DNA of 64,000 nt from Brevibacillus sp. DP1.3A. Its GTDB lineage: Bacteria; Bacillota; Bacilli; Brevibacillales; Brevibacillaceae. Location: NCBI RefSeq assembly GCF_013284245.2, contig NZ_CP085876.1, positions 2,143,501-2,207,500 on the forward strand. The letters run 5' to 3'. Position 1 is the first letter of the stretch. The number at the start of each line of letters is the position of its first letter. The translations under genes were made by a program, and so were the position numbers. The notes below the pieces were generated by a model. The model was not told the DNA's origin, ran no database searches, and saw only the letters and a program-made list of their open reading frames with translations. This document shows positions 15,640 through 24,622 of this stretch, piece by piece.

Positions 15640-16280
15640 TGGGGTATCCCTCCTTCCGTAGGTCCGATTACGGAAAAGCCCTTTTCAAGAAGCAATTGCT
15701 TCACGATACGCGGATCAATTGTCTGTACCCGAAAAACAAGGTTCTTTTTTGCGGGCTGTTTCCCAGGAAAGACTACGACGCTGGTGACATTTACTTGTGC
15801 ATCGCGAAAGACTTGACTGACTTCTGCCAGCATGCCAACGCGGTCATCTACTTCGACTTCGATATGGGAGCTAGGTTTGTTTACACCGAAAAGTTCGATC
15901 AGGCTAGAGAAAAGATCCGATTCTGTGATTAATCCTACGAGCCGATTCCCTTCGACGATGGGTAGTGAGCCGATTTTGTGCTCGTATAGTTGGAGGGCTG
16001 CGTCTTCGATGAAATCCAGTGGGTGGGCAGTGATGACTTGTTGATTCATGATATCGGCTACAGGCTTGTGCAGGACGGTGTCGTCATCGTCATGTGTCAG
16101 CAGGCGAGAGGGGAGAGCGTCTCGCAGGTCACGGTCCGAGATAATGCCTACGAGTGAGTCGTTTTCAATGACAGGCAGATGCCTGATTCTGTTTGCACGG
16201 AGGAGGAGAAGCGCTTCTCCGATTGTAGTGGATGGCTGGATCGTAACAATTTTTTTCCGCATAATCTCTTCAATACGCAT
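15636..16280 (-). CDS. acuB: Acetoin utilization protein AcuB (CBS pair plus ACT domain)
   Basis: A 214-residue protein, the same length as B. subtilis AcuB. Two CBS motifs (about 1-130: IMRKKIVTIQP and DIMNQQVITAHPLD) are followed by an ACT-like domain (about 140-210, VEVDDRVGMLAEVSQVFRDA). Probably an adenine-nucleotide-sensing regulator of the AcuA/AcuC acetylation cycle; its exact role is unsettled. Start at 16280 has GGAGGTCACTC directly upstream; a frame nine codons longer has none. Confidence 0.94.
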   Translation of the reverse strand: MRIEEIMRKKIVTIQPSTTIGEALLLLRANRIRHLPVIENDSLVGIISDRDLRDALPSRLLTHDDDDTVLHKPVADIMNQQVITAHPLDFIEDAALQLYEHKIGSLPIVEGNRLVGLITESDLFSSLIELFGVNKPSSHIEVEVDDRVGMLAEVSQVFRDAQVNVTSVVVFPGKQPAKKNLVFRVQTIDPRIVKQLLLEKGFSVIGPTEGGIPQ

Positions 16281-16312
16281 GAGTGACCTCCTGGAATCAA
16301 AAGGCATCCAAA

Positions 16313-16945
16313 CTAGTAAAGAAAACGATTTTGAAACCGCATAGCATCAAAGGAAACGACTGTTTCTGGCGGTACACGCTTGCCGATTTTTGCCATTAGA
16401 CAGTTGGCGGGATGTGAGCATATTTCTGGATCATCTGTCGCCATCCAGCTCAGGCCAGCACTGCCCATGACCTTTTCCATGACCTTTCTGTATTGCCATA
16501 CATCGAGTCCTGTTCCTTTCAGATCCCAATGCCAGTAATACTCAGTTGTAATAATGACGTAGTCTTCCATGGCGTCGTCCAAGAAGGCGACTTCCAGCAG
16601 CTTTTTACCTACGCCACCCGCTCTCACTTTATGACTGATTTCAATCGCGCCCAGCTCCAGCAAATCAGGCAGTTGGGCTTGCGACCATCGCTCCAGTGGA
16701 TCGGGGTGCAGAAAGGTCACGTAGCCGAGGACGAGGTCTCCTTCGCGTGCAATAATGATGCGTCCTTCAGGCAAATCAGCGATTTCGATGAGAGCTTCAT
16801 GCTGCTGTTCAGGGATACGAAAAGCTTTCAGTCCCTCGTCAAAGCGTAATGAGGCCAGATGACTTCCTGTAATCGGTCCTTCGACGAGCAGCTCCTTGTT
16901 GTTCACCATTAGACTCAATGAATGATAGCGTTTGATGTGCTCCAT
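16313..16945 (-). CDS. acuA: Protein acetyltransferase AcuA (GNAT)
   Basis: A 210-residue GNAT-family acetyltransferase, the same length as B. subtilis AcuA, which acetylates and inactivates acetyl-CoA synthetase AcsA. The acetyl-CoA-binding segment is AIEISHKVRAGGVGKKLLEVAF (about 98-119). GGGGGGAACTG precedes the ATG. First gene of acuABC. In B. subtilis acsA is divergent next door; here the neighbour is a PBP gene reading the same way with its terminator only 23 bp upstream. The acu promoter must therefore overlap that terminator, or the operon is read through it. Confidence 0.93.
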   Translation of the reverse strand: MEHIKRYHSLSLMVNNKELLVEGPITGSHLASLRFDEGLKAFRIPEQQHEALIEIADLPEGRIIIAREGDLVLGYVTFLHPDPLERWSQAQLPDLLELGAIEISHKVRAGGVGKKLLEVAFLDDAMEDYVIITTEYYWHWDLKGTGLDVWQYRKVMEKVMGSAGLSWMATDDPEICSHPANCLMAKIGKRVPPETVVSFDAMRFQNRFLY

Positions 16946-16967
16946 CAGTTCCCCCCCTTACGATTGT

Positions 16968-17000
16968 AGAAAAACAGAGATGGCGTCTAACCATCTCTGT
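16968..17000 (-). terminator. Terminator of the class A PBP gene
   Basis: Perfect 10-bp stem ACAGAGATGG/CCATCTCTGT (16974-16983 with 16991-17000), with T5 on the minus strand. Confidence 0.85.
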
Positions 17001-17016
17001 CAGTTGTCATTCCAGT

Positions 17017-20000
17017 TTATTCTGTGGTGTTGGCAGTTACGATGTTAGAATGTGGCGATTCTCCGTAACTGTTGACTGCGGTAATGTAATAGTTGCTGCC
17101 ATTCGGTACTTCTGCTGCATGTGTAAAGCTTGTGCTAGAGACTGTACCGAGTAGCAAATAGCCGCTTGCTGAGTCTGGGCTAAAATATACGTTGTACATC
17201 TGCTCAGACGAGCTGCTTCCTTTCCACTGTAGCTGCCAACCGTTTGATGTATTCTTGATGGACAAGGATTTCGGAGCAGCAGGTGGTGAAGTGGAATCAG
17301 TGTTTGTATTCGTGTCTCCTGATCCATCTAGCGGGTTAGTCGCAGTTCCACCTGGATCTGTTTGACCATTCCCGTTATTGTCCGTCGGATTCGGGATGCC
17401 TGTTTCCGTACCTTGATTTGGATCAGGCAACTGCCATGTCTGTGTAGAACCGACAGAAGCGATTGCGGAAGGCTGCGATTCATTGCCAGCGATATCCACA
17501 GAAGTGACATAATAGCCTAAATCTCGATGGGCTGCAGTCGTATCGGCAAAAGTCAATTCCGATGGATCCTTCACAGTCGCTACTTTGACAAAGCCGTTCT
17601 GCACATCAGCGCGGTAGATGCGATAACCGACCAAGTCAGCTTCTTTGGCTGATTGCCACGTAAGCGAAATTTGCTTGCCTGAGCCTGTAGCTGTTACACC
17701 GCTTGGCGAAGCTGGCGCTCCACCTGCCTCTGTGCGAGGGTCTTCCTTGTCAGGCAAGCGGTCCTCCCAATCTGGCGGTTGGGTGGCGACTCTACTGTTT
17801 TTCGCTTGAATTTGCTCCTTGGTAGGGAGCGGATCAGGTGAGCGGTAGAAGACGCTTTCGGTAACAAAATCTTCAGGTGTTCCTTCCTTCGCCAAATACC
17901 GTTCGCCATTATACGTAATGACACGTGCTTTTTGGTGGGTATCGTCCACCTTCTTCGGAACGAATTTGCTGTTGAACAAATCAGTGATCAAATGACCAGC
18001 TTCTTTTGAAAGCTCACTAGGCAAAAGGCCTGATTTGGAGTCTACAGTCGCGCTGACAATTCCTGCCGGCTTTTTAAAGGTGGAGTCAGGAGGTGAAAGG
18101 TTCGGATGTTTCGCAATGACATCCTTCATGACCTTACCCCATACGACCATCGGAACATATTTGTCCGCGTCTGGCATTGGATATGGCTCGTCAAAGCCAA
18201 CCCATACGCCCATAGACAGCTCTGGCGTGTAACCGACGAAATAGAGGTCGTTGCTGTTATTCGTTGTTCCGGTTTTACCTGCCACATCGACTTTGCGCGG
18301 CACGTATTTGCGGATGTGTGTACCTGTACCGTTATTGACAACGGAACGCATCATATCAGTGATCAGGTATGAGGTTTGCTCGCTGTACACTTGCACAGGC
18401 TTGGTTTCGTGGCGATAAATGGCTTTTCCGGTGTTATCCTCAATTCGGTCAATCAGATAGGCATCCACGAAAGAACCGTGATTTGCGAATGTCCCATAGG
18501 CGTTTGTAATTTCCTCGACAGTTGTTCCGTAGGTAAGACCGCCAATTACGCCAGTGGCTGCATAGTTGTCAGCATCCACCAATGTTGTGATTCCCATTTT
18601 CTTTACGTATTCGAGAGCCGTTGGAATGCCAACTTTCAAATACGTCTTGATCGCCGGAATGTTCCAGGACATCCGCAGCGCTTCGCGGGCACTCATCATC
18701 CCTTGCCATTTGTTGTTCCAGTTCTTAGGTAAATGGGAACCGTTCTGGCCGTCAGCGAGTAGTACCGGAGCGTCATCGATTGGGGATGCTGGCTGGAGCA
18801 ATCCCAGTTCAAAAGCAGGAGCATAAGCGGCAAGTGGCTTCATGGCAGAACCAGGCTGGCGTGGTACAGTGGCGTGGTTCGTCTGTTCCACCTTGAAGTC
18901 ACGTCCCCCGATCATGCCGAGGATGGCTCCTGTTTTGTTGTGAATCAGCATTGCGCCGACTTCTTCGAGAGCATTTTCGATTTTTTCTGTTTTGCCGTTA
19001 GAGCGACGAATCGTATAGGTACGATTCTTACCGAAGTTTTTCGGGTCGGCTGCAACAGCCTGCATGATGTCATATACGCTCTTGTCGATAGTGGTATGTA
19101 TCTTGTACCCTTTTCGCAGTATGTCGCGACGTTTCTCTTCAACCAGCTGTCGGTATTCGTTGCGGCCGATGGTTGATTTGTCTCGTCCTTTTTCCAAGAG
19201 GTCTGCATCCACAAGTTGACGTGCGGCACGATCTTCAATCTCCATCATCAAGAAAGGTACTTCTCGATAAGCTTGCTGCGTCGGTTTTGCTAGCTGTGCC
19301 TTCAATTCACTGGCGAGAGCTCCATCGTATTGGGTTTGTGTGATGTAGCCATTTTCCAGCATGCGATCCAACACCATTTTTTGGCGTTCCTTCCCGCGCT
19401 GATAGCTTTCTGCACGGAATGGAGAGTAGGCACCTGGGTTTTGAATCATGCCTGCAAGATAGGAGCCCTCAGCGAGCCCGAGCTCTTTTACATCTTTGCC
19501 AAAAATCCCTTTCGCGGCAGCCTGAACGCCGTATACGTTTGATCCGTTGGCGTTTTTTCCGAAGTAAATTTCGTTCATGTAGGCTTCCAGAATCTGATCT
19601 TTGGAAAACATGCGCTCGATCCGAATCGCGGTAAAGATTTCACGGGCCTTACGGGTGTGGCTAACTTCAGCAGAAAGGATTGTATTTTTTACAAGCTGCT
19701 GTGTAATCGTACTACCACCTGTTACGACAGGCTGGTTGGTAATTTCCTGAATCGCTCCGCGCATGGTAGATTGCAGCGAAACTCCGGAGTGGTGGTAGTA
19801 GGTTTTGTCTTCAGTTGCGATGATGGCATTAATTAAATAGGGAGAAACGTCTGCTTTCTTCACCAAACGTCGATCGCCTTCTTCGGCCCGCAATTGGCCG
19901 ATCAGAGAGCCGTCGTTGTAGTAGGCGAATCCAGTCAGATAGTTGGTGAAGATTTTATTCTCCAGTTCCTCCTTGCTGCGCACAGGCTCGTCCTTCACGA

Positions 20001-20157
20001 GTGCGGCAACATAACCTGTCACGATTCCTCCCGCAACTGCAGCTCCCATTAGCCCTAGTACGAAGACGATTTGGAAGATGATCCAGAACGTTCTACCACG
20101 GCTTCTGCGTCGCTTTTTCTTCGTCGGTTCAGAGGAAGATGTGTGGTTATTCGACAT
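17017..20157 (-). CDS. Class A penicillin-binding protein with two C-terminal fibronectin type III domains
   Basis: A 1046-residue bifunctional peptidoglycan synthase. A basic cytoplasmic tail (KKKRRRSRGR) is followed by one membrane helix (about 25-50). The glycosyltransferase 51 domain has ATEDKTYYHHSGV and GGSTITQQLVKN. The transpeptidase has SxxK in PGSAMKPLAAY, SxN in MSWNIPA and KTGTT. After about residue 780 come a Pro/Asp-rich linker and two FN3 modules separated by a Thr/Asn/Gly-rich spacer. FN3 modules probably bind or space the enzyme on the cell wall. Start placed at the ATG nine bases behind AGGGGGTCG; a frame seven codons longer has no site. The long FN3 tail exceeds PonA of B. 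subtilis (914 aa). Confidence 0.94.
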   Translation of the reverse strand: MSNNHTSSSEPTKKKRRRSRGRTFWIIFQIVFVLGLMGAAVAGGIVTGYVAALVKDEPVRSKEELENKIFTNYLTGFAYYNDGSLIGQLRAEEGDRRLVKKADVSPYLINAIIATEDKTYYHHSGVSLQSTMRGAIQEITNQPVVTGGSTITQQLVKNTILSAEVSHTRKAREIFTAIRIERMFSKDQILEAYMNEIYFGKNANGSNVYGVQAAAKGIFGKDVKELGLAEGSYLAGMIQNPGAYSPFRAESYQRGKERQKMVLDRMLENGYITQTQYDGALASELKAQLAKPTQQAYREVPFLMMEIEDRAARQLVDADLLEKGRDKSTIGRNEYRQLVEEKRRDILRKGYKIHTTIDKSVYDIMQAVAADPKNFGKNRTYTIRRSNGKTEKIENALEEVGAMLIHNKTGAILGMIGGRDFKVEQTNHATVPRQPGSAMKPLAAYAPAFELGLLQPASPIDDAPVLLADGQNGSHLPKNWNNKWQGMMSAREALRMSWNIPAIKTYLKVGIPTALEYVKKMGITTLVDADNYAATGVIGGLTYGTTVEEITNAYGTFANHGSFVDAYLIDRIEDNTGKAIYRHETKPVQVYSEQTSYLITDMMRSVVNNGTGTHIRKYVPRKVDVAGKTGTTNNSNDLYFVGYTPELSMGVWVGFDEPYPMPDADKYVPMVVWGKVMKDVIAKHPNLSPPDSTFKKPAGIVSATVDSKSGLLPSELSKEAGHLITDLFNSKFVPKKVDDTHQKARVITYNGERYLAKEGTPEDFVTESVFYRSPDPLPTKEQIQAKNSRVATQPPDWEDRLPDKEDPRTEAGGAPASPSGVTATGSGKQISLTWQSAKEADLVGYRIYRADVQNGFVKVATVKDPSELTFADTTAAHRDLGYYVTSVDIAGNESQPSAIASVGSTQTWQLPDPNQGTETGIPNPTDNNGNGQTDPGGTATNPLDGSGDTNTNTDSTSPPAAPKSLSIKNTSNGWQLQWKGSSSSEQMYNVYFSPDSASGYLLLGTVSSTSFTHAAEVPNGSNYYITAVNSYGESPHSNIVTANTTE

Positions 20158-20354
20158 AGTTCTACGACCCCCTAGCATACCACCTGATTATACCATACGA
20201 GGAACCTAGAGGATAGAAAATGCGGAGGAGATAGCAAAATGTGTCAAAAACCGTTGGAAGTTGTCAACGGCATGTGTTTGATTGCGTTTCACAGACATTG
20301 TTAAGCTTACAGAGTGGGATCAAAAAATGGCGGGATTCAGGAGTGTGGGTATGA

Positions 20355-20549
20355 ATTCCTGGGGGAAGCAGGAATCATTGGACGGCTGTATTTTCGAAAA
20401 AGAGGTCAGCGCTCGTTCGTTACGGGGAGTTCAAGAAGCTGATTGTCCAAAAAAGGGCACAATCACTGCTGGACTATTCCAAACAGAAAAATGAATTCGT
20501 CAGCGAGGTGTTGGCGCGGGCGAAAGCGTGGCATAAGGGAAATACATAA
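20355..20549 (+). pseudogene. Possible decayed small gene in the PBP-rpsD spacer
   Basis: The 446-bp space between the PBP and rpsD genes holds a 64-codon plus-strand frame without any start codon. Its last 45 codons look protein-like (lysine/glutamine-rich helix ending in SEVLARAKAWHKGN). Another frame (20282-20494) has a start but an unlikely composition. Combined with shifts between frames this suggests a degraded helical gene. I cannot name it. Confidence 0.25.
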
Positions 20550-20587
20550 AAAAAGAGCAGGCCGACAAGCGGCACTACTCTTTTTCT
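20548..20587 (-). terminator. Terminator of rpsD
   Basis: Hairpin with AAAAAGAG/CTCTTTTT outer arms and GCCG/CGGC inner arms, minus-strand T run of eight. Confidence 0.85.
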
Positions 20588-20603
20588 TTTTATCCTCAGA
20601 CGA

Positions 20604-21203
20604 TTAACGGCTGTAGAACTCAACGATCAGAACTTCGTTGATTTCAGCTGGCATTTCTTCACGGTCTGGCAGACGAGTGAAGGTACCTTCAGCAGCAGCA
20701 TCGTTGAATGTAACGTAGTTCGGCAGGAAAGTGCGACCTTCCAGAGCGTCCTTGATCAGTTGCAGACCACGGGACTTTTCACGAATGGAGATTACATCAC
20801 CCGGTTGTACGCGGTAGGATGGGATGTTTACTTTTTTGCCGTTTACCAGGAAGTGACCATGGTTTACCAACTGACGAGCAGCTGGGCGAGTTGGAGCAAA
20901 GCCCATACGGTATACCAGGTTATCCAGACGGGATTCCAGCAATTTCATGAAGTTTTCGCCCACTACGCCAGCCATTTTGCTAGCGTTGTCGAAAGTGCGG
21001 CGGAATTGTTTTTCGTTAAGGCCAAACATGTGGCGCAGTTTTTGCTTTTCTTGCAACTGGATTCCGTACTCGCTCAGTTTACGACGGTTGTTGTGACCGT
21101 GTTGACCTGGAGGGAAGTTGCGTTTGATGTCTTTTCCTGTACCATCGAGGGAGATACCCAGACGACGAGCCAGTTTGTGACGAGGTCCTGTGTAACGTGA
21201 CAT
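20604..21203 (-). CDS. rpsD: 30S ribosomal protein S4
   Basis: A 199-residue ribosomal protein S4, an assembly-initiating 16S rRNA-binding protein. [19 protein letters not shown] start, the Firmicute-type short N-domain, and the S4 RNA-binding fold (about 90-155, [34 protein letters not shown]). AAAGGAGA precedes the ATG. In Firmicutes rpsD is a stand-alone gene whose product represses its own translation through its leader; here too it is monocistronic with a long leader. This gene anchors the synteny with the B. subtilis region. Confidence 0.98.
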   Translation of the reverse strand: MSRYTGPRHKLARRLGISLDGTGKDIKRNFPPGQHGHNNRRKLSEYGIQLQEKQKLRHMFGLNEKQFRRTFDNASKMAGVVGENFMKLLESRLDNLVYRMGFAPTRPAARQLVNHGHFLVNGKKVNIPSYRVQPGDVISIREKSRGLQLIKDALEGRTFLPNYVTFNDAAAEGTFTRLPDREEMPAEINEVLIVEFYSR

Positions 21204-21402
21204 GTTTTCATTCTCCTTTAATATGGATTCGCAGGTGTTTACTTCCGGCAGGTTAGTTCCTACTTTATCTACACGAACTTCGGACGGTAGCGTTTCCGCA
21301 TCGTGCTCCTCACAGATGATCAGCCGCAGTCTGTAAAGGGAGGGAACTAAGAGGGTACATCCTTCCGTTTTTACCTACAATCAATGCTACCCTGTACACA
21401 TA
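21204..21402 (-). promoter_or_regulatory. rpsD mRNA leader, candidate S4 autoregulatory element
   Basis: About 200 bases of untranslated leader between the promoter and rpsD. Firmicute rpsD leaders contain an S4-binding pseudoknot; the length, position and lack of coding potential fit. I have not folded it, so this is by family expectation. Confidence 0.5.
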
Positions 21403-21408
21403 CATTCA

Positions 21409-21438
21409 ATAATACTAGGCGCAATATAGTAAAGTCAA
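21409..21438 (-). promoter_or_regulatory. Sigma-A promoter of rpsD
   Basis: Minus strand TTGACT (21438-21433), 18-bp spacer, TATTAT (21414-21409). Confidence 0.65.
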
Positions 21439-21440
21439 GG

Positions 21441-21490
21441 GAAAAGAAGCGCGCCATCCGCCGCAAGAAGTGGGCTGGATGGCGCTTTTT
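21441..21490 (-). terminator. Terminator of the YcdB/SLH surface protein gene
   Basis: Stem of about 11 bp AAGCGCCATCC/GGATGGCGCGCTT with a 17-base loop, followed by a broken T run on the minus strand. Overlaps the -35 side of the rpsD promoter. Confidence 0.65.
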
Positions 21491-21495
21491 GGGTT

Positions 21496-23784
21496 TTATT
21501 TTCGCAACAAAGTAACCGGACCGTCTGAAGTATCCCGTTTTTCGAGGAAACGGGTAAAGGTAATGGCTGCATCGGCACGAGGGACAAGGCTTTGCGGCTG
21601 GAACTTCTGCTTGTCGGTTGGCACGATATCGAGTGTAGTCGCGATGATGATCGAACCGCGGTACTTCGAATTGGCAATGTCTGAGAGCTGGGACTGGAAC
21701 ATGCCAGGGAAGTCCGTCAGTTTTTTGTAACCGAGTGCACGAACAATCATATCAGCGAGCTCTTCACGTGTAATCGTCTCATTTGGGTTCAGCTTGGAAG
21801 CATTTTTATCGAGAAGTCCGCGATCAACAGCACCTTCCACGGCTGAGAAGAAGCGCGAACCATTTGCCACATCGCTATAAGTGGCCTTGCGTTCCAGAGA
21901 GTACTGTGGATAGTGTCTGCCTTGGTTGAGACTGATCATGAGCATTTCAATCATTTCGCCACGTGTGATTGGTTTTTGCGGCATGATATTGCCGTTTTCA
22001 AGCGTTAGTGCGTCGTATTCATACATCAACAAGAGTTCCTTCTCCGCCGGATGATCTTTCAAATCGGCAGGAGCCGGACGATGCAGCGCAATCGTTTTGC
22101 CAGTAGCGGTGGAGCTCCACTCGCCTGTTACACCATCAAGGTAATACGGCTGCTCAAACGGCGTCATTGTCGCACGATAGACGATCTTGGCAGTTCGCTT
22201 CGGTGTGTAGGAAGGCTGCTCTTTTGCGCGCTTGGCATCCTCAGGACTAAGAGGGACAAGGGCGTAAATTTCCTCTGCTTTTGTCTCAGTCCACCACTTC
22301 TCGCTCGCTTCGGCAGCAGGCAGGTGCTTGGGAACTTGTGTCGGGTATGTTTCACTGCCCAATTCAGCACTGTAATTCAGCAGATCGCCTGTTTCTGTGT
22401 CAAACGTGAAGTAGGCAGAGCCGCTAGCTGCAGCTATTCCGTTGATAAAACGCTCAAATCGGATCTGCGTCCGCTCGGAATCAACGGGTTGGTTTTGGAT
22501 TTCCTCTTCCAAACGCTCTGTCCAGTAAAGCTGGTGGGCCATGGTGGGCGCCAAATCACGAATCGTTTCCATCGCTTTTGCCTTGAATTTTTCTATGTCT
22601 GGTTTTTTAGAAGTGGTTGTTTTTTCTTTATGGCCACGGAAGTCCTTGTTCAATCGGTAGATGTCCCCGGTTACAGCATCCACGGAGACATACGCAAATC
22701 CGTCTTCGCTATTGCCTTTTTCGCCGAATTCGAGATCCCAGACAGGACGATTGCCACGGTAGTCTTTTTCATTGTAATTGGCAGAACGAAGCTCATAGTT
22801 GGACAAATTCAATGTTTTCGATGCCCATTGTACAGCTTCCTCTTGGGAGAGCGGTTGTCCGCTTCGGCGTGCAGGAAGGACTTTGCTGCTGACCGGCTCA
22901 GGATCTTTCGCTGGTTGATAAGGGGTCAACGATGGTGTCAATGCTTTCCCAGTCTCCGCATCAATGTAGAATGTGAAAGGATTCATATACCCGAGAGACG
23001 GCTTGTTATTTTGAGTCTCCATCCGCTCCCACGGCAGCAGGTAAACTGGTTTTGGATTCGCTTGTTCTTTAAATAGCTTCTCAGCTTTTTCTTCTGAGAT
23101 TGTCGTGTCTGTGTCCTCGAAAGTCACGTCGTTCCACGACAGAGAATAGTTGGTCACTTTGCCAGAAGCATCTACTGTGATATCTGCGCCGTTGTCAGGA
23201 AAGAGAATGCCGTCCACTTCACGAACAAAGTGGAAATTATAGTAGACTTCCGAGTTCAGCGGAGTTTTTGGCTCTGGCATATCGCGGGTATACAGTCTTG
23301 TTTCCGCTGCTTTTCCTGCATTGTTTTTCTCGAAAAAGCGCTTCGCCTGCTCTTGCGCCTCTGTATAGGAAATTCGTTTTGCATAGGGAAGCGAAGATGC
23401 GTCCTGCTCTTGATGAGAATAGGAAGTAAGCTCGCCTGTATTAGCGTGGATACTGACGCTATATGATAAAAGGACTTTGCCGTTTTCTGGATCTTTCTTC
23501 ACCCAACTAAACGACCATTCTGGAAATGGACGCCAGCTATCCGCTGAACGAAATGACACATTCTGCACTGTCATCCCAGCGGTAGGCACTATTTTTGTAG
23601 CGAGTGCCAAGGCAGCTTCCTTGGACAGCTTTGCTTTGGTTTGTGCCACGGAGTCTGCTTGTGCCACAGTAGTCGCCATTTTATTGGTACTCACATGAGG
23701 TGATTGTGCATGTGCTTGTGCGACAGGCAGCAACAGACTGGCAGATAGAACAAATGAGCTAGACCGAATGATCCACGGTTTCAT
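21496..23784 (-). CDS. Secreted YcdB/YcdC-domain protein with S-layer homology domains (762 aa)
   Basis: A 762-residue exported protein. The signal peptide (about 1-26) ends in AQAHAQ. Two YcdB/YcdC-PepSY-like blocks follow (about 45-290 and 300-560), with repeated features such as LSKEAALALATKIVP/LSQEEAVQWASKTLN and DAVTGDIY/DAETGKALT. S-layer homology modules make up the last 150 residues (KPITRGEMIEMLMISLNQG, NETITREELADMIVRALG, LVPRADAAITFTRFLEK). SLH domains bind pyruvylated secondary wall polymer, so this is a wall-anchored surface protein. The function of the YcdB region is unknown; PepSY-type modules often inhibit peptidases. A gap of 230 bp to the divergent phosphatase gene holds both promoters. 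Confidence 0.9.
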   Translation of the reverse strand: MKPWIIRSSSFVLSASLLLPVAQAHAQSPHVSTNKMATTVAQADSVAQTKAKLSKEAALALATKIVPTAGMTVQNVSFRSADSWRPFPEWSFSWVKKDPENGKVLLSYSVSIHANTGELTSYSHQEQDASSLPYAKRISYTEAQEQAKRFFEKNNAGKAAETRLYTRDMPEPKTPLNSEVYYNFHFVREVDGILFPDNGADITVDASGKVTNYSLSWNDVTFEDTDTTISEEKAEKLFKEQANPKPVYLLPWERMETQNNKPSLGYMNPFTFYIDAETGKALTPSLTPYQPAKDPEPVSSKVLPARRSGQPLSQEEAVQWASKTLNLSNYELRSANYNEKDYRGNRPVWDLEFGEKGNSEDGFAYVSVDAVTGDIYRLNKDFRGHKEKTTTSKKPDIEKFKAKAMETIRDLAPTMAHQLYWTERLEEEIQNQPVDSERTQIRFERFINGIAAASGSAYFTFDTETGDLLNYSAELGSETYPTQVPKHLPAAEASEKWWTETKAEEIYALVPLSPEDAKRAKEQPSYTPKRTAKIVYRATMTPFEQPYYLDGVTGEWSSTATGKTIALHRPAPADLKDHPAEKELLLMYEYDALTLENGNIMPQKPITRGEMIEMLMISLNQGRHYPQYSLERKATYSDVANGSRFFSAVEGAVDRGLLDKNASKLNPNETITREELADMIVRALGYKKLTDFPGMFQSQLSDIANSKYRGSIIIATTLDIVPTDKQKFQPQSLVPRADAAITFTRFLEKRDTSDGPVTLLRK

Positions 23785-24014
23785 AGGAACCCCTCCAACG
23801 ATGTCATATTCTTCTTATCACCTCTGACGAGAGGAAGTAAAGGTTCGTTTCAGTTCAAATTCATGAAAAAAAAGTGCTTGGTATTTGCAGAAAGGAATGA
23901 AATATAGGAATTTTGTACCAAATGTTTTTTTATCAATCTAGAATTGTGAACATGCATCTTATATAATAAGAAATACTATCCATAGAATACAGAACGGTAA
24001 GGAGATAATTCGTT

Positions 24015-24596
24015 TTGGAAACCATCATGTATCTCATTCGTCATGGAGAGACGGAGTGGAATCAGGTTCGTCGTATACAAGGCCACAGTGACATCGCATT
24101 GAACGAGCTCGGTGTACGTCAGGCCGAGCAAGTAGCAGACAGGTTCCAAGGCGAGAAGATTCACGCTTTTTATTCGAGTGATCTCAGTCGGGCACACGAT
24201 ACGGCTGCCAAGATTGCTGGTAACTTCCAATCCTCTGTTTCTACGCGGACAACCTTGCGGGAGCGCTGCTATGGGGAGTGGGAGGGACTCACCTATGAAG
24301 AAATACGTGAGCGATTTGAAAATCAGGATGAAGCCTCCTGTGGAATTGAGACATTCGAAGACATGCAGCGTCGAGCTGTAGCTGCCATGACAGAAATAGC
24401 AGGGAGCCATTCAGGTGAGGCGATTGTCGTTGTCTCGCATGGCGGTCTCATTAATAGCTTCTTGCATTATGTGACGGTAGGAGAACAAGGAACGGGTATC
24501 ACACGTATCGATAATACCGGTATTACGATATTTCGGTATGTAGATCGCAGGTGGGAAGTTCTATCCGTTAATGATACAGACCATTTGAAAGCTTGA
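24015..24596 (+). CDS. Histidine phosphatase family protein (phosphoglycerate-mutase fold)
   Basis: A 193-residue cytoplasmic histidine phosphatase. The RHG motif LIRHGETEWN (phospho-His about residue 11), the acid residue in LRERCYGEWEG (about 81-91) and the second His in VVVSHGGLI (about 141-149) are all present. Similar to broad-specificity phosphatases such as PhoE/CobC; substrate unknown. TTG start at 24015 is eight bases behind AAGGAGAT; the first ATG at 24027 is too far. Upstream of dgcP with 26 bp between, so probably the same transcript. Confidence 0.88.
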   Translation: METIMYLIRHGETEWNQVRRIQGHSDIALNELGVRQAEQVADRFQGEKIHAFYSSDLSRAHDTAAKIAGNFQSSVSTRTTLRERCYGEWEGLTYEEIRERFENQDEASCGIETFEDMQRRAVAAMTEIAGSHSGEAIVVVSHGGLINSFLHYVTVGEQGTGITRIDNTGITIFRYVDRRWEVLSVNDTDHLKA

Positions 24597-24622
24597 GAAA
24601 ATGCTGAGAGAGGGAGTTTCTC

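Noticed and set aside
22051..23076. Plus-strand frame of 341 codons opposite the YcdB/SLH gene
   Set aside because: Its Cys/Arg/Phe-rich composition is that of an antisense shadow; the minus-strand frame has signal peptide and SLH motifs.
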